From Streptococcus xiaochunlingii (GTDB lineage Bacteria > Bacillota > Bacilli > Lactobacillales > Streptococcaceae), in assembly GCF_006385805.1 (NCBI RefSeq), contig NZ_VFSG01000001.1, positions 992,001 through 1,056,000 on the forward strand: a DNA stretch of 64,000 nt, written 5' to 3'. This document shows, one piece after another, positions 45,803 through 55,441 of the stretch. The position numbers and the translations under genes were made by a program. How positions within the stretch are numbered: position 1 is the stretch's first letter; each line of letters begins with the position of its first letter. Under the pieces are notes generated by a model. The model did no database searches. It saw only the letters and a list, made by a program, of their open reading frames with translations, and had not been told where the DNA came from.

Positions 45803-46699
45803 TTAGAGTTGGGCTAATTGCAACAAGCGTTCTTTGGACAATTTTTTAATTTCAATTTGATTAGCATCCAACAATTCAAATTCACTCGAGTCCAAAGCAT
45901 CCAGTAGGGCTTCTAAATTCACAGCAGCCACCGGCTTATAACTCTCTGGCATATCAGGATTTCCAGTGATTTCCACTAGGTTCACTTTCCAGTCGATGAC
46001 CTCATCCATATTGACCTTCTCTACAAACTCAGCAGGTACAAAAGGCACACGTGGCAAGACAGTATCCGTATCTTCTGTTAGACTGTAACTGCCAATAATG
46101 CCTCCCGTTTCGTTCTGACAGTAGAAACGAACTTGACTAAAGAAGGCGGAGCTGTATTGAACCTTTTTAACCACTTGACTGAACTCCTCTAAAGGTTGAG
46201 CGGAGTCTAAAATTTTACGAAGGAGCTCACGATCCAAGATCACAGAATGAGCAAATCCCTGAAGTTGATATTGATGAAGGTCTGGATCTTTTTCTAGATT
46301 CTGTAGATTCTTCAGCAAATAGTTCTCATAGTCAAAAGAGAAAATAGAATCTGCGTCATAGCTGGTTCCTAAATTATCGTGAATCTCATTCCCCAACTGA
46401 CGAGCTAGGGCACTGAGCCATTCCAAGATGAGTCGCCAATCTTCAAGGGTGGCAAAATCTGCAAGGATGAACTGATAAGCATGCTCTTGATCCAGATAAC
46501 GAAGGATGATCGGCAAGCAGCTCTTGCCATAGCGGATACACATCATGGCTGGAAAATCTTTGAGAGAGCGACCAAGCATGGCTTCCTCAAAACTGTAGGT
46601 AAGAACTCCCTCTACCAAATTCAATACATCTTTAGCTGGCATCACTTTTTGATAGCCAAACATACTCTTTTTATTTCGAATTGAAAACACAACTGACAT
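45803..46699 (-). CDS. Conserved unknown protein, probably DUF4299 family
   Basis: This 298-residue cytoplasmic, acidic protein without membrane segments starts MSVVFSIRNKKSMFGYQ. That start, together with the length, resembles the streptococcal DUF4299 group as I remember it; no function is known. It looks like a single globular protein, with several Trp/Phe and the C-terminal ANQIEIKKLSKERLLQLAQL. It is transcribed alone between a terminator and repeat family A copy 3. Confidence 0.78.
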   Translation of the reverse strand: MSVVFSIRNKKSMFGYQKVMPAKDVLNLVEGVLTYSFEEAMLGRSLKDFPAMMCIRYGKSCLPIILRYLDQEHAYQFILADFATLEDWRLILEWLSALARQLGNEIHDNLGTSYDADSIFSFDYENYLLKNLQNLEKDPDLHQYQLQGFAHSVILDRELLRKILDSAQPLEEFSQVVKKVQYSSAFFSQVRFYCQNETGGIIGSYSLTEDTDTVLPRVPFVPAEFVEKVNMDEVIDWKVNLVEITGNPDMPESYKPVAAVNLEALLDALDSSEFELLDANQIEIKKLSKERLLQLAQL

Positions 46700-46764
46700 T
46701 TGTTTTCTCCTTTTTGTAATCGCTTACCAAATTATAGCACAAATTTTCACGACTTTCCATAGAA

Positions 46765-47058
46765 AAAACAGCCGAAAGTCTGTTTTTGAATGTAGACAAA
46801 CTATTGTGCTACATTAAACAGCTAGATGACTTTCAAAACATGACTTATATTTTTTTGTCATTAAAGAAGATGAAAAACTTTCCGCTGTGAGAAAAAGTGC
46901 TTGAACCACAGTGGTTCAAGCACTCGGGAGTTTTGAAACCTTAGGTTCAAAACTAAGTCATGGAACTTCGTAGAAGTTCGCTGACGTCCGTACTCACCTA
47001 AGGGAAGTTTTTCAAAAGACTTTGTCTTCAATCTGAAACAGCCAAAAGGCTGCTTTTA
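46765..47058. repeat. Structured repeat, family A copy 3, full unit
   Basis: The 136 bp core is at 46875-47010. The left end has the hairpin CAGCCGAAAGTCTG with T/A runs and GTAGACAAACTATT. The right end has GACTTTGTCTTCAATCTGAA and CAGCC, AAAA, GGCTG. The ends are imperfect inverted repeats (AGACAAA/TTTGTCT conserved). It fills the gap between trhO and the DUF4299-like gene. Confidence 0.88.
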
Positions 47059-47060
47059 AC

Positions 47061-48044
47061 TTATGCAAGAGTTCCATCAAGCGTCTCACCGATAACGGCC
47101 AAACGTTCAGCAACTTCTGTCTGTGACAAGTTGTGTTCTTCTACATAGCGATTGCGTGGATGAACACGACACTCATGGGAGCAGCCACGGAGGTACTTGT
47201 CTTCGTTTTCTTCTGAAGTCAAGATGCGACGGTTACAGAAAGGATTTCCACAGTTGACATAGCGTTCACATGGTGTTCCATCAAACCAGTCTTTTCCAAC
47301 AACGCTTGGATCGACATGGTTGACATCGACAGCAATTCGCTCGTCAAAGACGTACATTTTCCCATCCCATAGTTCTCCTTGAACTTCTGGATCTTTTCCG
47401 TAGGTTGCAATTCCGCCGTGCAATTGACCGACATCTTTGTAGCCTTCACGCACCATCCAGCCTGAGAATTTCTCACAACGGACTCCACCTGTACAGTAAA
47501 CTACGACACGTTTGTCCATGAATTTTTCTTTATTATCACGGACCCATTGTGGCAACTCACGGAAATTGCGGATATCTGGACGAATAGCACCACGGAAGTG
47601 TCCAAGGTCGTACTCATAGTCGTTACGAGTATCAAGGACAACTGTATCTTCATCTAGGAGGGCTTCTTTAAATTCTTTTGGAGACAAGTAAGCACCTGTC
47701 GTTTCAAGGGGATTGATGTCGTTATCGAAGTTATCATCCTCTAATCCAAGGTGGACAATCTCTTTCTTATAACGTACAAACATCTTCTTGAAAGCTTGCT
47801 CTTCTTCCTCATCAATCTTGAACCAGAGGTCTTCCATACCTGGAAGGCTGTGAACATAGTCCATGTATTTTTGCGTCGTTTCGTAATCACCAGAAACGGT
47901 TCCGTTGATTCCTTCATCAGCAACTAGGATACGTCCTTTGAGGCCAATTGATTTACAAAAAGCCAAGTGATCAGCCGCAAATTGTTCTGCGTTTTCGATG
48001 GGAACATATTTATAGTAAAGTAAAACACGAATAGGTTTTGCCAT
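47061..48044 (-). CDS. trhO: tRNA uridine(34) hydroxylase TrhO (rhodanese family)
   Basis: TrhO hydroxylates U34 of certain tRNAs with O2 on the way to (c)mo5U. The 327-residue protein has an N-terminal domain ([14 protein letters not shown]), a rhodanese domain with [17 protein letters not shown] and the catalytic loop [15 protein letters not shown], and a C-terminal Cys-rich zinc tail ([10 protein letters not shown]...C..HEC). It is complete. Family A repeats lie on both sides (46765 and 48145), an unusual setting for one gene. Confidence 0.94.
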   Translation of the reverse strand: MAKPIRVLLYYKYVPIENAEQFAADHLAFCKSIGLKGRILVADEGINGTVSGDYETTQKYMDYVHSLPGMEDLWFKIDEEEEQAFKKMFVRYKKEIVHLGLEDDNFDNDINPLETTGAYLSPKEFKEALLDEDTVVLDTRNDYEYDLGHFRGAIRPDIRNFRELPQWVRDNKEKFMDKRVVVYCTGGVRCEKFSGWMVREGYKDVGQLHGGIATYGKDPEVQGELWDGKMYVFDERIAVDVNHVDPSVVGKDWFDGTPCERYVNCGNPFCNRRILTSEENEDKYLRGCSHECRVHPRNRYVEEHNLSQTEVAERLAVIGETLDGTLA

Positions 48045-48144
48045 AAGATTCTCTTTTCTAAGATTAAATTATCAGAATTTTTCATTCAACTATACCAGTA
48101 TACTCTCCCGAGAAAACGAATGCAATTTATTTGACTGAAAAATA

Positions 48145-48452
48145 AAAGCCTGGGGGCCAGACTTTAGAATATAGACAAACTATTTTAAAGTAAGATAAGT
48201 TAAGCGATTCTGCAAAGAAATAAAAATGAGTTCCAATTTTTAAATCGATTCAAAAAAATACCAAAACTTTCCGCTGTGAGAAAAGTGCCTGAAACAATAA
48301 CGTTTCAGACACTCGGAATTATTGAGACCTTAGGCTCAATAATTAGTCTTGGAACTTTGAAGAAGTTCGCTGACGTCCGTACTCACCTAAGGAAAGTTTT
48401 TAATATGACTTTGTCTTCAATCTGAAGCCTGGAATTCCAGTCTTTTATACAA
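48145..48452. repeat. Structured repeat, family A copy 4, full unit
   Basis: The 136 bp core is at 48264-48399. The left arm CCTGG..CCAG then ATAGACAAACTATT, and the right arm GACTTTGTCTTCAATCTGAA then CCTGG, AATT, CCAG, are inverted repeats matching at about 18 of 23 positions. It lies between trhO and the membrane protein gene. The 48045-48481 gap otherwise shows only A/T-rich sequence. Confidence 0.88.
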
Positions 48453-48481
48453 ATTCTTAAATAACTTTTTAAGCTCTCCCC

Positions 48482-48958
48482 TTAGTCCTCTAACTCTGCC
48501 TCGATCTTCTTTTGTTTTTTCCGATTGATAAGAGCAAGTGGTTTCTCTAACAGATAAGTCAAAAGGGCAAAGACTAAAATGGCAAGAACGATTTTGAGCA
48601 GATACTTGGGGCTGAACATAAAGCTCATCGTTTCGCGCTTCCCAATCACATCTGTTGCGATCACAAATAAGGCAAATAAGACGCCTGCCCCGATGCGGCT
48701 GAACCAGCTATCTTTTTCTAACATATCTCGAATGTCGATCCCTGAGCTGATCCTTCTCACAAAGGCATAAACTCCCATGACAATCAAGAGAATAAGTTCG
48801 GGCATGTAGGCTACTAGGGCTAAGTCCAAGATACTAGCTTTCACAAAGGCTGATAAGGCGATAAAGCAGGTCATTCCTAGAACAAGTTCCCCTGCAATTT
48901 TTCCATCAAGCAACATGGTCCGTTCATCTTTTACAATTGATTCTTTCTTTTGTTTCAT
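48482..48958 (-). CDS. Four-helix membrane protein co-transcribed with an XRE regulator
   Basis: This 158-residue protein has about four hydrophobic segments and a Lys/Glu-rich C terminus (NRKKQKKIEAELED). It looks like the small membrane proteins (DUF3278/DUF6773-like) that follow a short XRE regulator in Firmicutes; I cannot place the family firmly. I start at ATG 48958, preceded by GAGGA. The frame runs 40 codons further upstream but only overlaps the regulator in another frame. Confidence 0.8.
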   Translation of the reverse strand: MKQKKESIVKDERTMLLDGKIAGELVLGMTCFIALSAFVKASILDLALVAYMPELILLIVMGVYAFVRRISSGIDIRDMLEKDSWFSRIGAGVLFALFVIATDVIGKRETMSFMFSPKYLLKIVLAILVFALLTYLLEKPLALINRKKQKKIEAELED

Positions 48959-48986
48959 ATGTTTCCTCTTTCTATTGTTAAAACTG

Positions 48987-49181
48987 TTACTCCCAGAACA
49001 GTTGATCCAGTGTCTTATCCAAGGTCTTACAAATAGCAAGGCAGAGGCTGAGGGTCGGGTTGTACTTCCCCGCCTCAATCAGGCCAATGGTCTGGCGTGT
49101 CACCCCGATGGCATCTGCAAGATCCCCCTGGGTCATATCATGCTCGACCCGGGCCATTTTTAATTTGAGATTTTTCGCCAC
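48987..49181 (-). CDS. Short XRE-family transcriptional regulator
   Basis: This 64-residue Cro/CI-like protein is essentially one helix-turn-helix: MTQGDLADAIGVTRQTIGLIEAGKYNPTLSLCLAICKTL. The start is GTG 49181 with AAAGGA seven bases before it; the open frame extends upstream across the promoter and is not used. It probably represses itself and the membrane protein gene 28 bases downstream through the inverted repeat beside its promoter. Confidence 0.9.
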   Translation of the reverse strand: MAKNLKLKMARVEHDMTQGDLADAIGVTRQTIGLIEAGKYNPTLSLCLAICKTLDKTLDQLFWE

Positions 49182-49211
49182 ATGCTTTTCCTTTCTTGTT
49201 TTTATAACTCT

Positions 49212-49260
49212 ATTATACACTATATTTTCTATTTTGCAACATATATCTTACATTTTGTAA
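49212..49260 (-). promoter_or_regulatory. Promoter and putative operator of the XRE regulator
   Basis: On the minus strand, TTGCAA (49239-49234) and TATAAT (49217-49212) have a 16-base spacer. Just upstream of the -35 lies TTACA, three bases, TGTAA (49248-49260), a likely binding site for the regulator itself. Confidence 0.7.
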
Positions 49261-49275
49261 AAAATATTTTTTCTC

Positions 49276-49302
49276 ACAAAAAAAGCCTGGTTTCCCAGGC
49301 TT
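49276..49302 (-). terminator. Terminator of the methionine/ECF-S operon
   Basis: AAAGCCTGG, loop GAAA, CCAGGCTTT on the minus strand, then four more T. It follows the UPF0397-like gene. Confidence 0.85.
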
Positions 49303-49319
49303 TATCTTCTTAGTTATGA

Positions 49320-49871
49320 TTAATCTTTAGACAAACTTCCGTCTTTTGTTTGGGTACGAGCATAGGCAATCAAGAGGAGTGAACCTGCAATAGCTACCAC
49401 TAAAGCATTGACAGAACCTGCTACAACACCTTGTAGGAAGACCTTGTTGGCACTTTCTTTGTAGATCATCACATCTCCAACCGGTGCAATCAGTCCCCAG
49501 ATGACAAGATTAGCTACGATTTGAACGACGTTAAAGACGAGCAATTCTTTCTTGGTCACTTCTCCTTTTAGGTTACCGATTTGTTTGCGGAAGATACCAA
49601 CAAAGAGTCCAAACAAGCCACTAGAAATAATCCAAGTCCACCAGAGGCCATAAGTCATCGCATCTTTAATGGCATGACCGATAAAGCCCATTAAGAAACC
49701 AACAATCGGACCAAAGATCACACTAAAGAGGGCTTGAAGAGCGTATTGCAACTGAATGTTGGTATTTGGAGCTGGCGCTGGAATTGGGATCATCGCAATG
49801 ACCACAAAGAGGGCCGCTCCAACCCCGATGGCTACAACATCCTTAATTGTAAAAGCTTGTTTTTGTTTCAT
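49320..49871 (-). CDS. ECF transporter S component, UPF0397 family
   Basis: This 183-residue membrane protein has about six hydrophobic segments. The N-terminal [43 protein letters not shown] and [15 protein letters not shown] are characteristic of UPF0397. In related genomes UPF0397 proteins are encoded beside a double ATPase and a T protein. Here those partners are about 6 kb away (40591-43096), so this S unit probably docks on that module (inference). It is the last gene of the methionine operon, 13 bases after a SAM hydrolase-like gene. Confidence 0.9.
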   Translation of the reverse strand: MKQKQAFTIKDVVAIGVGAALFVVIAMIPIPAPAPNTNIQLQYALQALFSVIFGPIVGFLMGFIGHAIKDAMTYGLWWTWIISSGLFGLFVGIFRKQIGNLKGEVTKKELLVFNVVQIVANLVIWGLIAPVGDVMIYKESANKVFLQGVVAGSVNALVVAIAGSLLLIAYARTQTKDGSLSKD

Positions 49872-49884
49872 ATTTTATCTCCTA

Positions 49885-50733
49885 TTAAATTTCCATTTTT
49901 CTAATTTCGATATGCCAAGAAGCCCCAACTCCTACATTATAGGCCTTGGCAAAGGATCCCTGGTTGATAGCAAGACCAACACGGTAGAGGGAATTGATAT
50001 ACAAAATCGGCTGTCCAATCCGCACATCGGCGAAAGACTTGCCGTAGGTTACTTGGTTTTGGTAAACCAGCATGTCATTGTTGTAGATGGTCACTTCAAA
50101 GCGTTCCCCAAATTCAGGTTCCAAATGATTGAACTCTTCTCGGGTAATCGAAGTCCAGAGAGAACCAAAGCGTACATCCAAGATGTCAACGGCTCCTTTG
50201 ACAAGATTGTCCTCCATAACAGTTTCAACCACAGGGATTTCTACAATGTGTTCGACACTGAGTTCTGGTCCCACTTCCTCAAAGCTGATATGGCCACTGG
50301 CTAACTTAGCTCCTGTATAGGCATAGACATCACGCCCATGGAAGGTATAAGAAAACTCTGTATTGGCCCGGCGGTTCTTCACCTCTGAAATCTCACGGAT
50401 AGCAACAATCCCTACATGTTTTTTGATGAAAGAGAGGGTTCCATTATCTGGAGTAACAATGTATTGATTCTTCGCCGTTTTAGCTACGACGCTCTTTCGT
50501 TTGGAGCCGACACCCGGATCGACCACCGAAACAAAGGTTGTCCCTTCTGGCCAGTAGTCTACCGTCTGAAAGAGGCGGTAACTTCCTTCAAAGATATTGT
50601 AAGGGGTAATGTCATGGGTCAAGTGGTGAATCTTAAGGGTGGGTGATTCCTCTAAAGCAACCCCGATCATAGCAGAGACAGCCCCATCTACCAGACCGAA
50701 GTCTGACTGAAGGACTAGTAAATTATTGTGCAT
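49885..50733 (-). CDS. SAM hydroxide adenosyltransferase (DUF62 family)
   Basis: This 282-residue protein is of the chlorinase/fluorinase superfamily, whose common members split S-adenosylmethionine with hydroxide into adenosine and methionine. Motifs include LQSDFGLVDGAVSAMIGVA (metal-free Asp loop), VVDPGVGS.RKS, VTPDNGTL and FHGRDVYAYTGAKL. The ordinary RKS rather than halogenase-specific residues argues for hydrolase. It lies between two putative S subunits in the methionine uptake operon. Confidence 0.9.
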   Translation of the reverse strand: MHNNLLVLQSDFGLVDGAVSAMIGVALEESPTLKIHHLTHDITPYNIFEGSYRLFQTVDYWPEGTTFVSVVDPGVGSKRKSVVAKTAKNQYIVTPDNGTLSFIKKHVGIVAIREISEVKNRRANTEFSYTFHGRDVYAYTGAKLASGHISFEEVGPELSVEHIVEIPVVETVMEDNLVKGAVDILDVRFGSLWTSITREEFNHLEPEFGERFEVTIYNNDMLVYQNQVTYGKSFADVRIGQPILYINSLYRVGLAINQGSFAKAYNVGVGASWHIEIRKMEI

Positions 50734-50750
50734 ATTTCTTCTCCATCATA

Positions 50751-51329
50751 TCATTTTCTATCTAGCTTTTGATAGACCAATTGTCCCAGAAGATAACCTA
50801 GTAGAGCTCCAAGAAGAAGGGTCAGTAAAAACCAGCTCACCGTCTCCATATTTGACGGTACCATAACGCGTTCAATATAATCCATCGATTTCCCACGGGC
50901 TAGTAAAGAAGCACGGTAACTAGCTGGTTGGAACCACATCATAAGGATAGGCCCTGTCGTCGTAAAGGAAAAGAGGAGGAAAGACACCGCATTGCCTAAC
51001 TTCGACTGGTAGTGGCCACGGCCTGCGACCAATTCGGCCAAAAGCCCCCCAACAAGAGCAGGAAGAAAGGCTCCAGCTCCATGACGAGTGAAAAGGAAAA
51101 AAGCACCAATCACAAGAGCAACTATTAGAATAGCTCCTGTCCGTTGAATTTTCCCAACATAGACGCGATAGATCCCTCCACCAACTAGGGCAGAGAAGGC
51201 TGGAGCATAAAACATATTCCCTCGATGGTCAACCAGACTTCCAAGTAGGACACCTAATCCAATGGCAAGAAAATACAAGCCTGCAAAGGCTGCAACCTGC
51301 TTAAATTGATGTTTCTGTATCATGTTCAT
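50751..51329 (-). CDS. MptD/Trep_Strep-type membrane protein, putative ECF S component
   Basis: This 192-residue protein has six hydrophobic segments. The sequence TGPILMMWFQPASYRASLLARGKSMDYIERVM is typical of the Trep_Strep (MptD) group, predicted but not proven ECF S components. I prefer ATG 51329; a GTG three codons upstream is also possible because AAGGATGG lies between. It is seven or more bases after metI, so it is in the same message. Confidence 0.75.
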   Translation of the reverse strand: MNMIQKHQFKQVAAFAGLYFLAIGLGVLLGSLVDHRGNMFYAPAFSALVGGGIYRVYVGKIQRTGAILIVALVIGAFFLFTRHGAGAFLPALVGGLLAELVAGRGHYQSKLGNAVSFLLFSFTTTGPILMMWFQPASYRASLLARGKSMDYIERVMVPSNMETVSWFLLTLLLGALLGYLLGQLVYQKLDRK

Positions 51330-51344
51330 ATACTTCACCCATCC

Positions 51345-52037
51345 TTACCGGTGACTAATTTTCTTGGTCAAGAAATCACCGATAAACTGAATAAAGAAGA
51401 TCAAAAGCAGAATCAAGAAGGTTGCTAGCAAGGTGACATCATTATTAAAGCGTTGGTAACCATAGGAAATAGCCACGTTTCCGAGACCACCGGCTCCAAT
51501 CGCACCCGCCATGGCTGTTTCACCAACCAAGGAAATAAGAGTAACAGTTGTGACACGAATCAAATCTGGAAGACCTTCACGAAGATAGACACCTACAATA
51601 TCCCAGAAGGTCGCTCCACTTGCCTGTGCTGCTTCAATCACACCTCGGTCAAGCTCAGATAAAACGACTTGAACTTGGCGGGCAAAGAAAGGAAAGACGG
51701 CTAAGGATAGGGGAACTAAGGCTGCTGTAGGACCGATCCCAGTTCCGACAATCATACGAGTGAAGGGATTGATCAAGGCTAGCAAGATGATAAATGGAAT
51801 CGCACGGAAGATGGAAGTGATTTTATCCAAGATATGGAAAACCAATTTATTCTCGATAATCCCGCCTGGTGCTGTCAAGACTAATAATAATCCTGCAATG
51901 AGTCCCAACAAACCACCAATCACAAAAGAGATAAAGGTCATGTAAAGGGTCAGATAAATTGCTGTTCCCCATCCAGCTTGGCCACTCCAGCCCATCCGGT
52001 AAACATTTGGTAGATAGGTTTGAATAAAGTCAATCAT
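51345..52037 (-). CDS. metI: Methionine ABC transporter permease (MetI/MetP)
   Basis: This 230-residue permease has five to six membrane segments and the EAA loop [26 protein letters not shown] that contacts MetN. Its start overlaps the metN stop by four bases. Together with MetN and MetQ it forms the D/L-methionine importer. Confidence 0.94.
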   Translation of the reverse strand: MIDFIQTYLPNVYRMGWSGQAGWGTAIYLTLYMTFISFVIGGLLGLIAGLLLVLTAPGGIIENKLVFHILDKITSIFRAIPFIILLALINPFTRMIVGTGIGPTAALVPLSLAVFPFFARQVQVVLSELDRGVIEAAQASGATFWDIVGVYLREGLPDLIRVTTVTLISLVGETAMAGAIGAGGLGNVAISYGYQRFNNDVTLLATFLILLLIFFIQFIGDFLTKKISHR

Positions 52038-53101
52038 GCATTACTCCCTTCTTTTAAGACACGAACAGAAACACCTGCCGCTTGTAAATCCCGTTGGGCA
52101 GCAGATAGATTCGCTGCTTCTCCAGTCAGGATAACAACCAACTCTCCAACAGGGGTATGATCCAAAATTTCAATATTCCCGTGTAGAATATTTGCAGACA
52201 CTTGGTACTGTTTATAAATATCGTTGATAATCGCCGTGTCTGTCACCGAACCAGAATATTTCAAATGAGCTAAAACAGAATCCGCTGGCAATTTCTGAAC
52301 AATTTGTTGCTGGTTGATTTTCACCATAGCTTCATCGATTCCTGTTGCTGTTGTGATGAAGTCTTGCGTCAATTCATTCTTAGGATTAGAGAAGATATCT
52401 AAAACAGAACCTTCTTCAATCAATTCACCATTTTGCATGACCGCAACCCGATTGGCAATGTCTTTGACAATTTGCATTTCGTGGGTAATCAAGACTACTG
52501 TCAAGCCCAACTTCTGATTCAGCTCTTGTAGAAGAGCAAGGATTTGTTTGGTCGTTTTTGGATCTAGGGCAGATGTTGATTCGTCAGAAATCAAAATCTT
52601 TGGATCGTTGGCGAGCGCACGCGCAATCGCCACTCGTTGTTTTTGTCCACCTGACAATTGAGCAGGATAGTTGTCCGCCCGATCTGATAGTCCCACTAGT
52701 TCCAACAACTTGGCTACTTTTTCAGCCTTTTGCTCTTTAGACAAATTTGAATGTTTGAGGGCGAAAGCCACATTTTCAGCTGCAGTCATTTGGGCCATTA
52801 GATTGAAGTGTTGGGAAATCATACCAATGTCTCGGCGTTTTTGACGTAAAGCCGCAGCATTCAAGGTCACCCGATCTTGATAGATGACATCACCATCTAC
52901 GGTGATAGTACCTGCTGACGGTACTTGCAAGAGATTGATGACCCGTACAAGAGTTGATTTCCCTGCACCAGAATATCCAACAATCCCGTAAATATCCCCT
53001 TCATTGATATGAATGGTCACATCCTTCACGGCTGCAATTTCACGTTTTTTCTGATGAAAGGTAACATCGATATGGTCAAGTTTGATAATTTCTTTACTCA
53101 T
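52034..53101 (-). CDS. metN: Methionine ABC transporter ATPase MetN
   Basis: This 355-residue ATPase has an ABC domain with [32 protein letters not shown] and [13 protein letters not shown], and a C-terminal NIL regulatory domain (about 270-345) that binds methionine for transinhibition. It overlaps the M20 peptidase upstream by eight bases and metI downstream by four. Confidence 0.95.
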   Translation of the reverse strand: MSKEIIKLDHIDVTFHQKKREIAAVKDVTIHINEGDIYGIVGYSGAGKSTLVRVINLLQVPSAGTITVDGDVIYQDRVTLNAAALRQKRRDIGMISQHFNLMAQMTAAENVAFALKHSNLSKEQKAEKVAKLLELVGLSDRADNYPAQLSGGQKQRVAIARALANDPKILISDESTSALDPKTTKQILALLQELNQKLGLTVVLITHEMQIVKDIANRVAVMQNGELIEEGSVLDIFSNPKNELTQDFITTATGIDEAMVKINQQQIVQKLPADSVLAHLKYSGSVTDTAIINDIYKQYQVSANILHGNIEILDHTPVGELVVILTGEAANLSAAQRDLQAAGVSVRVLKEGSNA

Positions 53102-54470
53102 AACTTGTGATTAACTCCTTAATTAATTCAATATGGGTATAGTAGTCTGCAATTTTCACATTCTCATCCCCACCATGATCTCGACTATTGGCATTTCCGA
53201 TACCAAAGGCAGCCATTGGAGCTTGCAAGGCCTCAAAGACCGTATGCATGGGACCAGTACCTGCAGTTGTCGGAAGGACACAGACTCCTTCTGGATAAAA
53301 GCGTTTGGCCAGATCAATCACATTGAGAATAGACAGCGCACTCATATCACTCCGATAGCTCATTTCCCCTAGTGTGAAAACAAGTTCAATCTTCTCATAG
53401 CCATTCTGATCCAATTGTTTACGGATCAACTCCAAGACTTGTTCAGGCTCCAAGCCTGGCACCAATCGAACTTCCATCTTGGCTCGAGCTTCCGCAGGGA
53501 GAATCGTCTTGACTCCTTGTCCCTGATACCCCGTTACCAAGCCTTCAATGTTCATAGCTGGCTCAAAATAAAAACGTTTTAAGAACTCACTTCGTTCCTC
53601 TTTTAAGATAGGCAATTGGAGATTGTAGATTTCTGTCACATCGTCCGCCGTTTTATTGGCATACCGATCAATCAGGGCCAGTTCCCGCTCGTTAGGTTCC
53701 TCAATCAAATCATAGAGGCCATCCACCAGGATGCGACCGTCTTTATCTCGAAGACTGGACAAACCATTGAGCAGATACCAAGATGCTGATTCCACCACTC
53801 CACCATAGCTAGAATGGATATCTACATCTGCACTTTTGACCACCATGTCAAAGGTCACAATCCCCTTGTTTCCACCTGAGATTTCCAGTTCTCCTTGTTG
53901 GTTGCGGGTCCCTTGTTCCCAAACTAAGAGATCTGCTCCACGCAAGTGTTTTTTGTGCTTGGCTAGATACTTGTCCAGATCCGTTGAGGCAGATTCTTCT
54001 GCCCCTTCGATAATGAAGGTAATGTTAACCGGAAGGTCGCCATTTTCACGGATATATTTTCGAATAGCCGTTAACCGTGCAGTAATATGACCCTTGTCGT
54101 CATCTACCCCTCGGCCATACATGGTCCCGTAATGGACCGAAAGGGTAAAGGGATCACTCGTCCAAGGTTGGTCACCATCTGCTGGAACTGTATCGTAATG
54201 GTTGTAGAAAATGATGGTCTTCGCATCCGGATTAGGTGAAACAAATTTAGCAATGACAAATGGTGCTGTGTAGCTGTCATCCACAGCTACCTTAGCCCCC
54301 GCAGCTGTGAAGATTTCTCCCAGGTAGGTTGCTACTTCTTTTAAACCAATCTGCTGGGCAAAGATAGACCGCTTGGAGATGAGGGTCCTCAGGACTTCAA
54401 AATAATGCTGAGCCACCTCATCATTTTCAAATTTGCGTATTTGTTCTGTCTCTCTTGGATTGGACATCAT
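53094..54470 (-). CDS. M20 family dipeptidase in the methionine operon
   Basis: This 458-residue zinc peptidase of the M20/ArgE/CNDP group has metal sites in [41 protein letters not shown] and the HGGDEN-type SRDHGGDEN near the C terminus. CNDP-like enzymes split dipeptides such as Cys-Gly. Its place between metQ and metN suggests supply of sulphur amino acids from peptides (inference). Confidence 0.9.
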   Translation of the reverse strand: MMSNPRETEQIRKFENDEVAQHYFEVLRTLISKRSIFAQQIGLKEVATYLGEIFTAAGAKVAVDDSYTAPFVIAKFVSPNPDAKTIIFYNHYDTVPADGDQPWTSDPFTLSVHYGTMYGRGVDDDKGHITARLTAIRKYIRENGDLPVNITFIIEGAEESASTDLDKYLAKHKKHLRGADLLVWEQGTRNQQGELEISGGNKGIVTFDMVVKSADVDIHSSYGGVVESASWYLLNGLSSLRDKDGRILVDGLYDLIEEPNERELALIDRYANKTADDVTEIYNLQLPILKEERSEFLKRFYFEPAMNIEGLVTGYQGQGVKTILPAEARAKMEVRLVPGLEPEQVLELIRKQLDQNGYEKIELVFTLGEMSYRSDMSALSILNVIDLAKRFYPEGVCVLPTTAGTGPMHTVFEALQAPMAAFGIGNANSRDHGGDENVKIADYYTHIELIKELITSYE

Positions 54471-54490
54471 TTCCTCCTACTATACACGAT

Positions 54491-54520
54491 AAGAGGTAGA
54501 GAAAACCTTCTCCACCTCTC
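54491..54520 (-). terminator. Hairpin between metQ and the M20 peptidase, no U-tract
   Basis: AGAGGTGGAG, loop, CTCTACCTCT on the minus strand with one mismatch and no T-run after it. It may be a processing or stabilising stem that leaves more metQ than downstream message, as is common for binding proteins. Confidence 0.5.
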
Positions 54521-54535
54521 TATTCATCCTCTTGA

Positions 54536-55408
54536 TTACCAAACTGGTTGGTCCATACCGTCTGAAGATTCTTCAATGACTTTCTTCACGTTGTCAGTAT
54601 GGTAGGCTTTAATAATGGCTTCGATTGCTTTTGCTTTATCAGATGATTTCCAATCTTTCTTAGCTGCAATCAAGTTGTACCATTGTTTAGAGTTGCTGTT
54701 TGCTTTTTCTACAAAGAGAGCTTTCTTGTAATCAATACCTGCTTCACGAACAAAGGTGTTATTGATGATTGCTGCATCAACTGATGGAAGTGAAGAAGCT
54801 GTTTGAGAAGCGTCCAACTCAGAAATTGTCAAGTTCTTTGGATTGTCTTTGATGTTGCTGATGGTAGCCAATTCCCCATCTTTTGTATCCAACTTGATCA
54901 AACCAGCTGATTCCAATACATACAAAGCACGGCTTTCGTTTGTTGGGTCGTTTGGTACTGCAATGGTACCTTTTTCAGGAATGTCTTTCACATCTGTGTA
55001 TTTGTTCTTTCCATCTTTTGTACCAGAGTAAAGACGGATTGGCGCAATATAAGTATCTGCTACAGAAACTAGGTCTGCACTGTTTTCTTTGTTCCAGTTT
55101 TCAAGGTAGTTGTAATGTTGGAAAGCGTTGATATCCACATCCCCATCACGAACAGCTTGGTTTGGTTGAGAATAGTCTGTAAACTCAGTGAATTCCAATT
55201 TGATGTTTGCTTTTGCATCATCTAAGTTCTTTTGCACTTCTTTCCAACGTGCTTCTTCGGTATCGCTTAAGCTTATCACTCCAACTTTAACAGTTGTCAC
55301 ACCATCTTTATCAGATGATTTTGATGAGTTTGAAGAACCGCATGCTGCTAAGGCAAAGGTTGCAACGGTAGCAAGAGCTGCTACACCAAAAAGTTTTGTT
55401 AATTTCAT
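54536..55408 (-). CDS. metQ: Methionine-binding lipoprotein MetQ
   Basis: This 290-residue NlpA/MetQ substrate-binding protein has a signal ending FALAACGSS with the lipid Cys at 23, then FTDYSQPNQAVRDGDVDINAFQHYNYLE and IAVPNDPTNESRALYVLESAGLI, classic for the family. It delivers methionine to MetNI. It follows another binding protein gene by 33 bases. Confidence 0.95.
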   Translation of the reverse strand: MKLTKLFGVAALATVATFALAACGSSNSSKSSDKDGVTTVKVGVISLSDTEEARWKEVQKNLDDAKANIKLEFTEFTDYSQPNQAVRDGDVDINAFQHYNYLENWNKENSADLVSVADTYIAPIRLYSGTKDGKNKYTDVKDIPEKGTIAVPNDPTNESRALYVLESAGLIKLDTKDGELATISNIKDNPKNLTISELDASQTASSLPSVDAAIINNTFVREAGIDYKKALFVEKANSNSKQWYNLIAAKKDWKSSDKAKAIEAIIKAYHTDNVKKVIEESSDGMDQPVW

Positions 55409-55441
55409 ATTCTTTTCTCCTTATGATGTTTTTAAATAACC

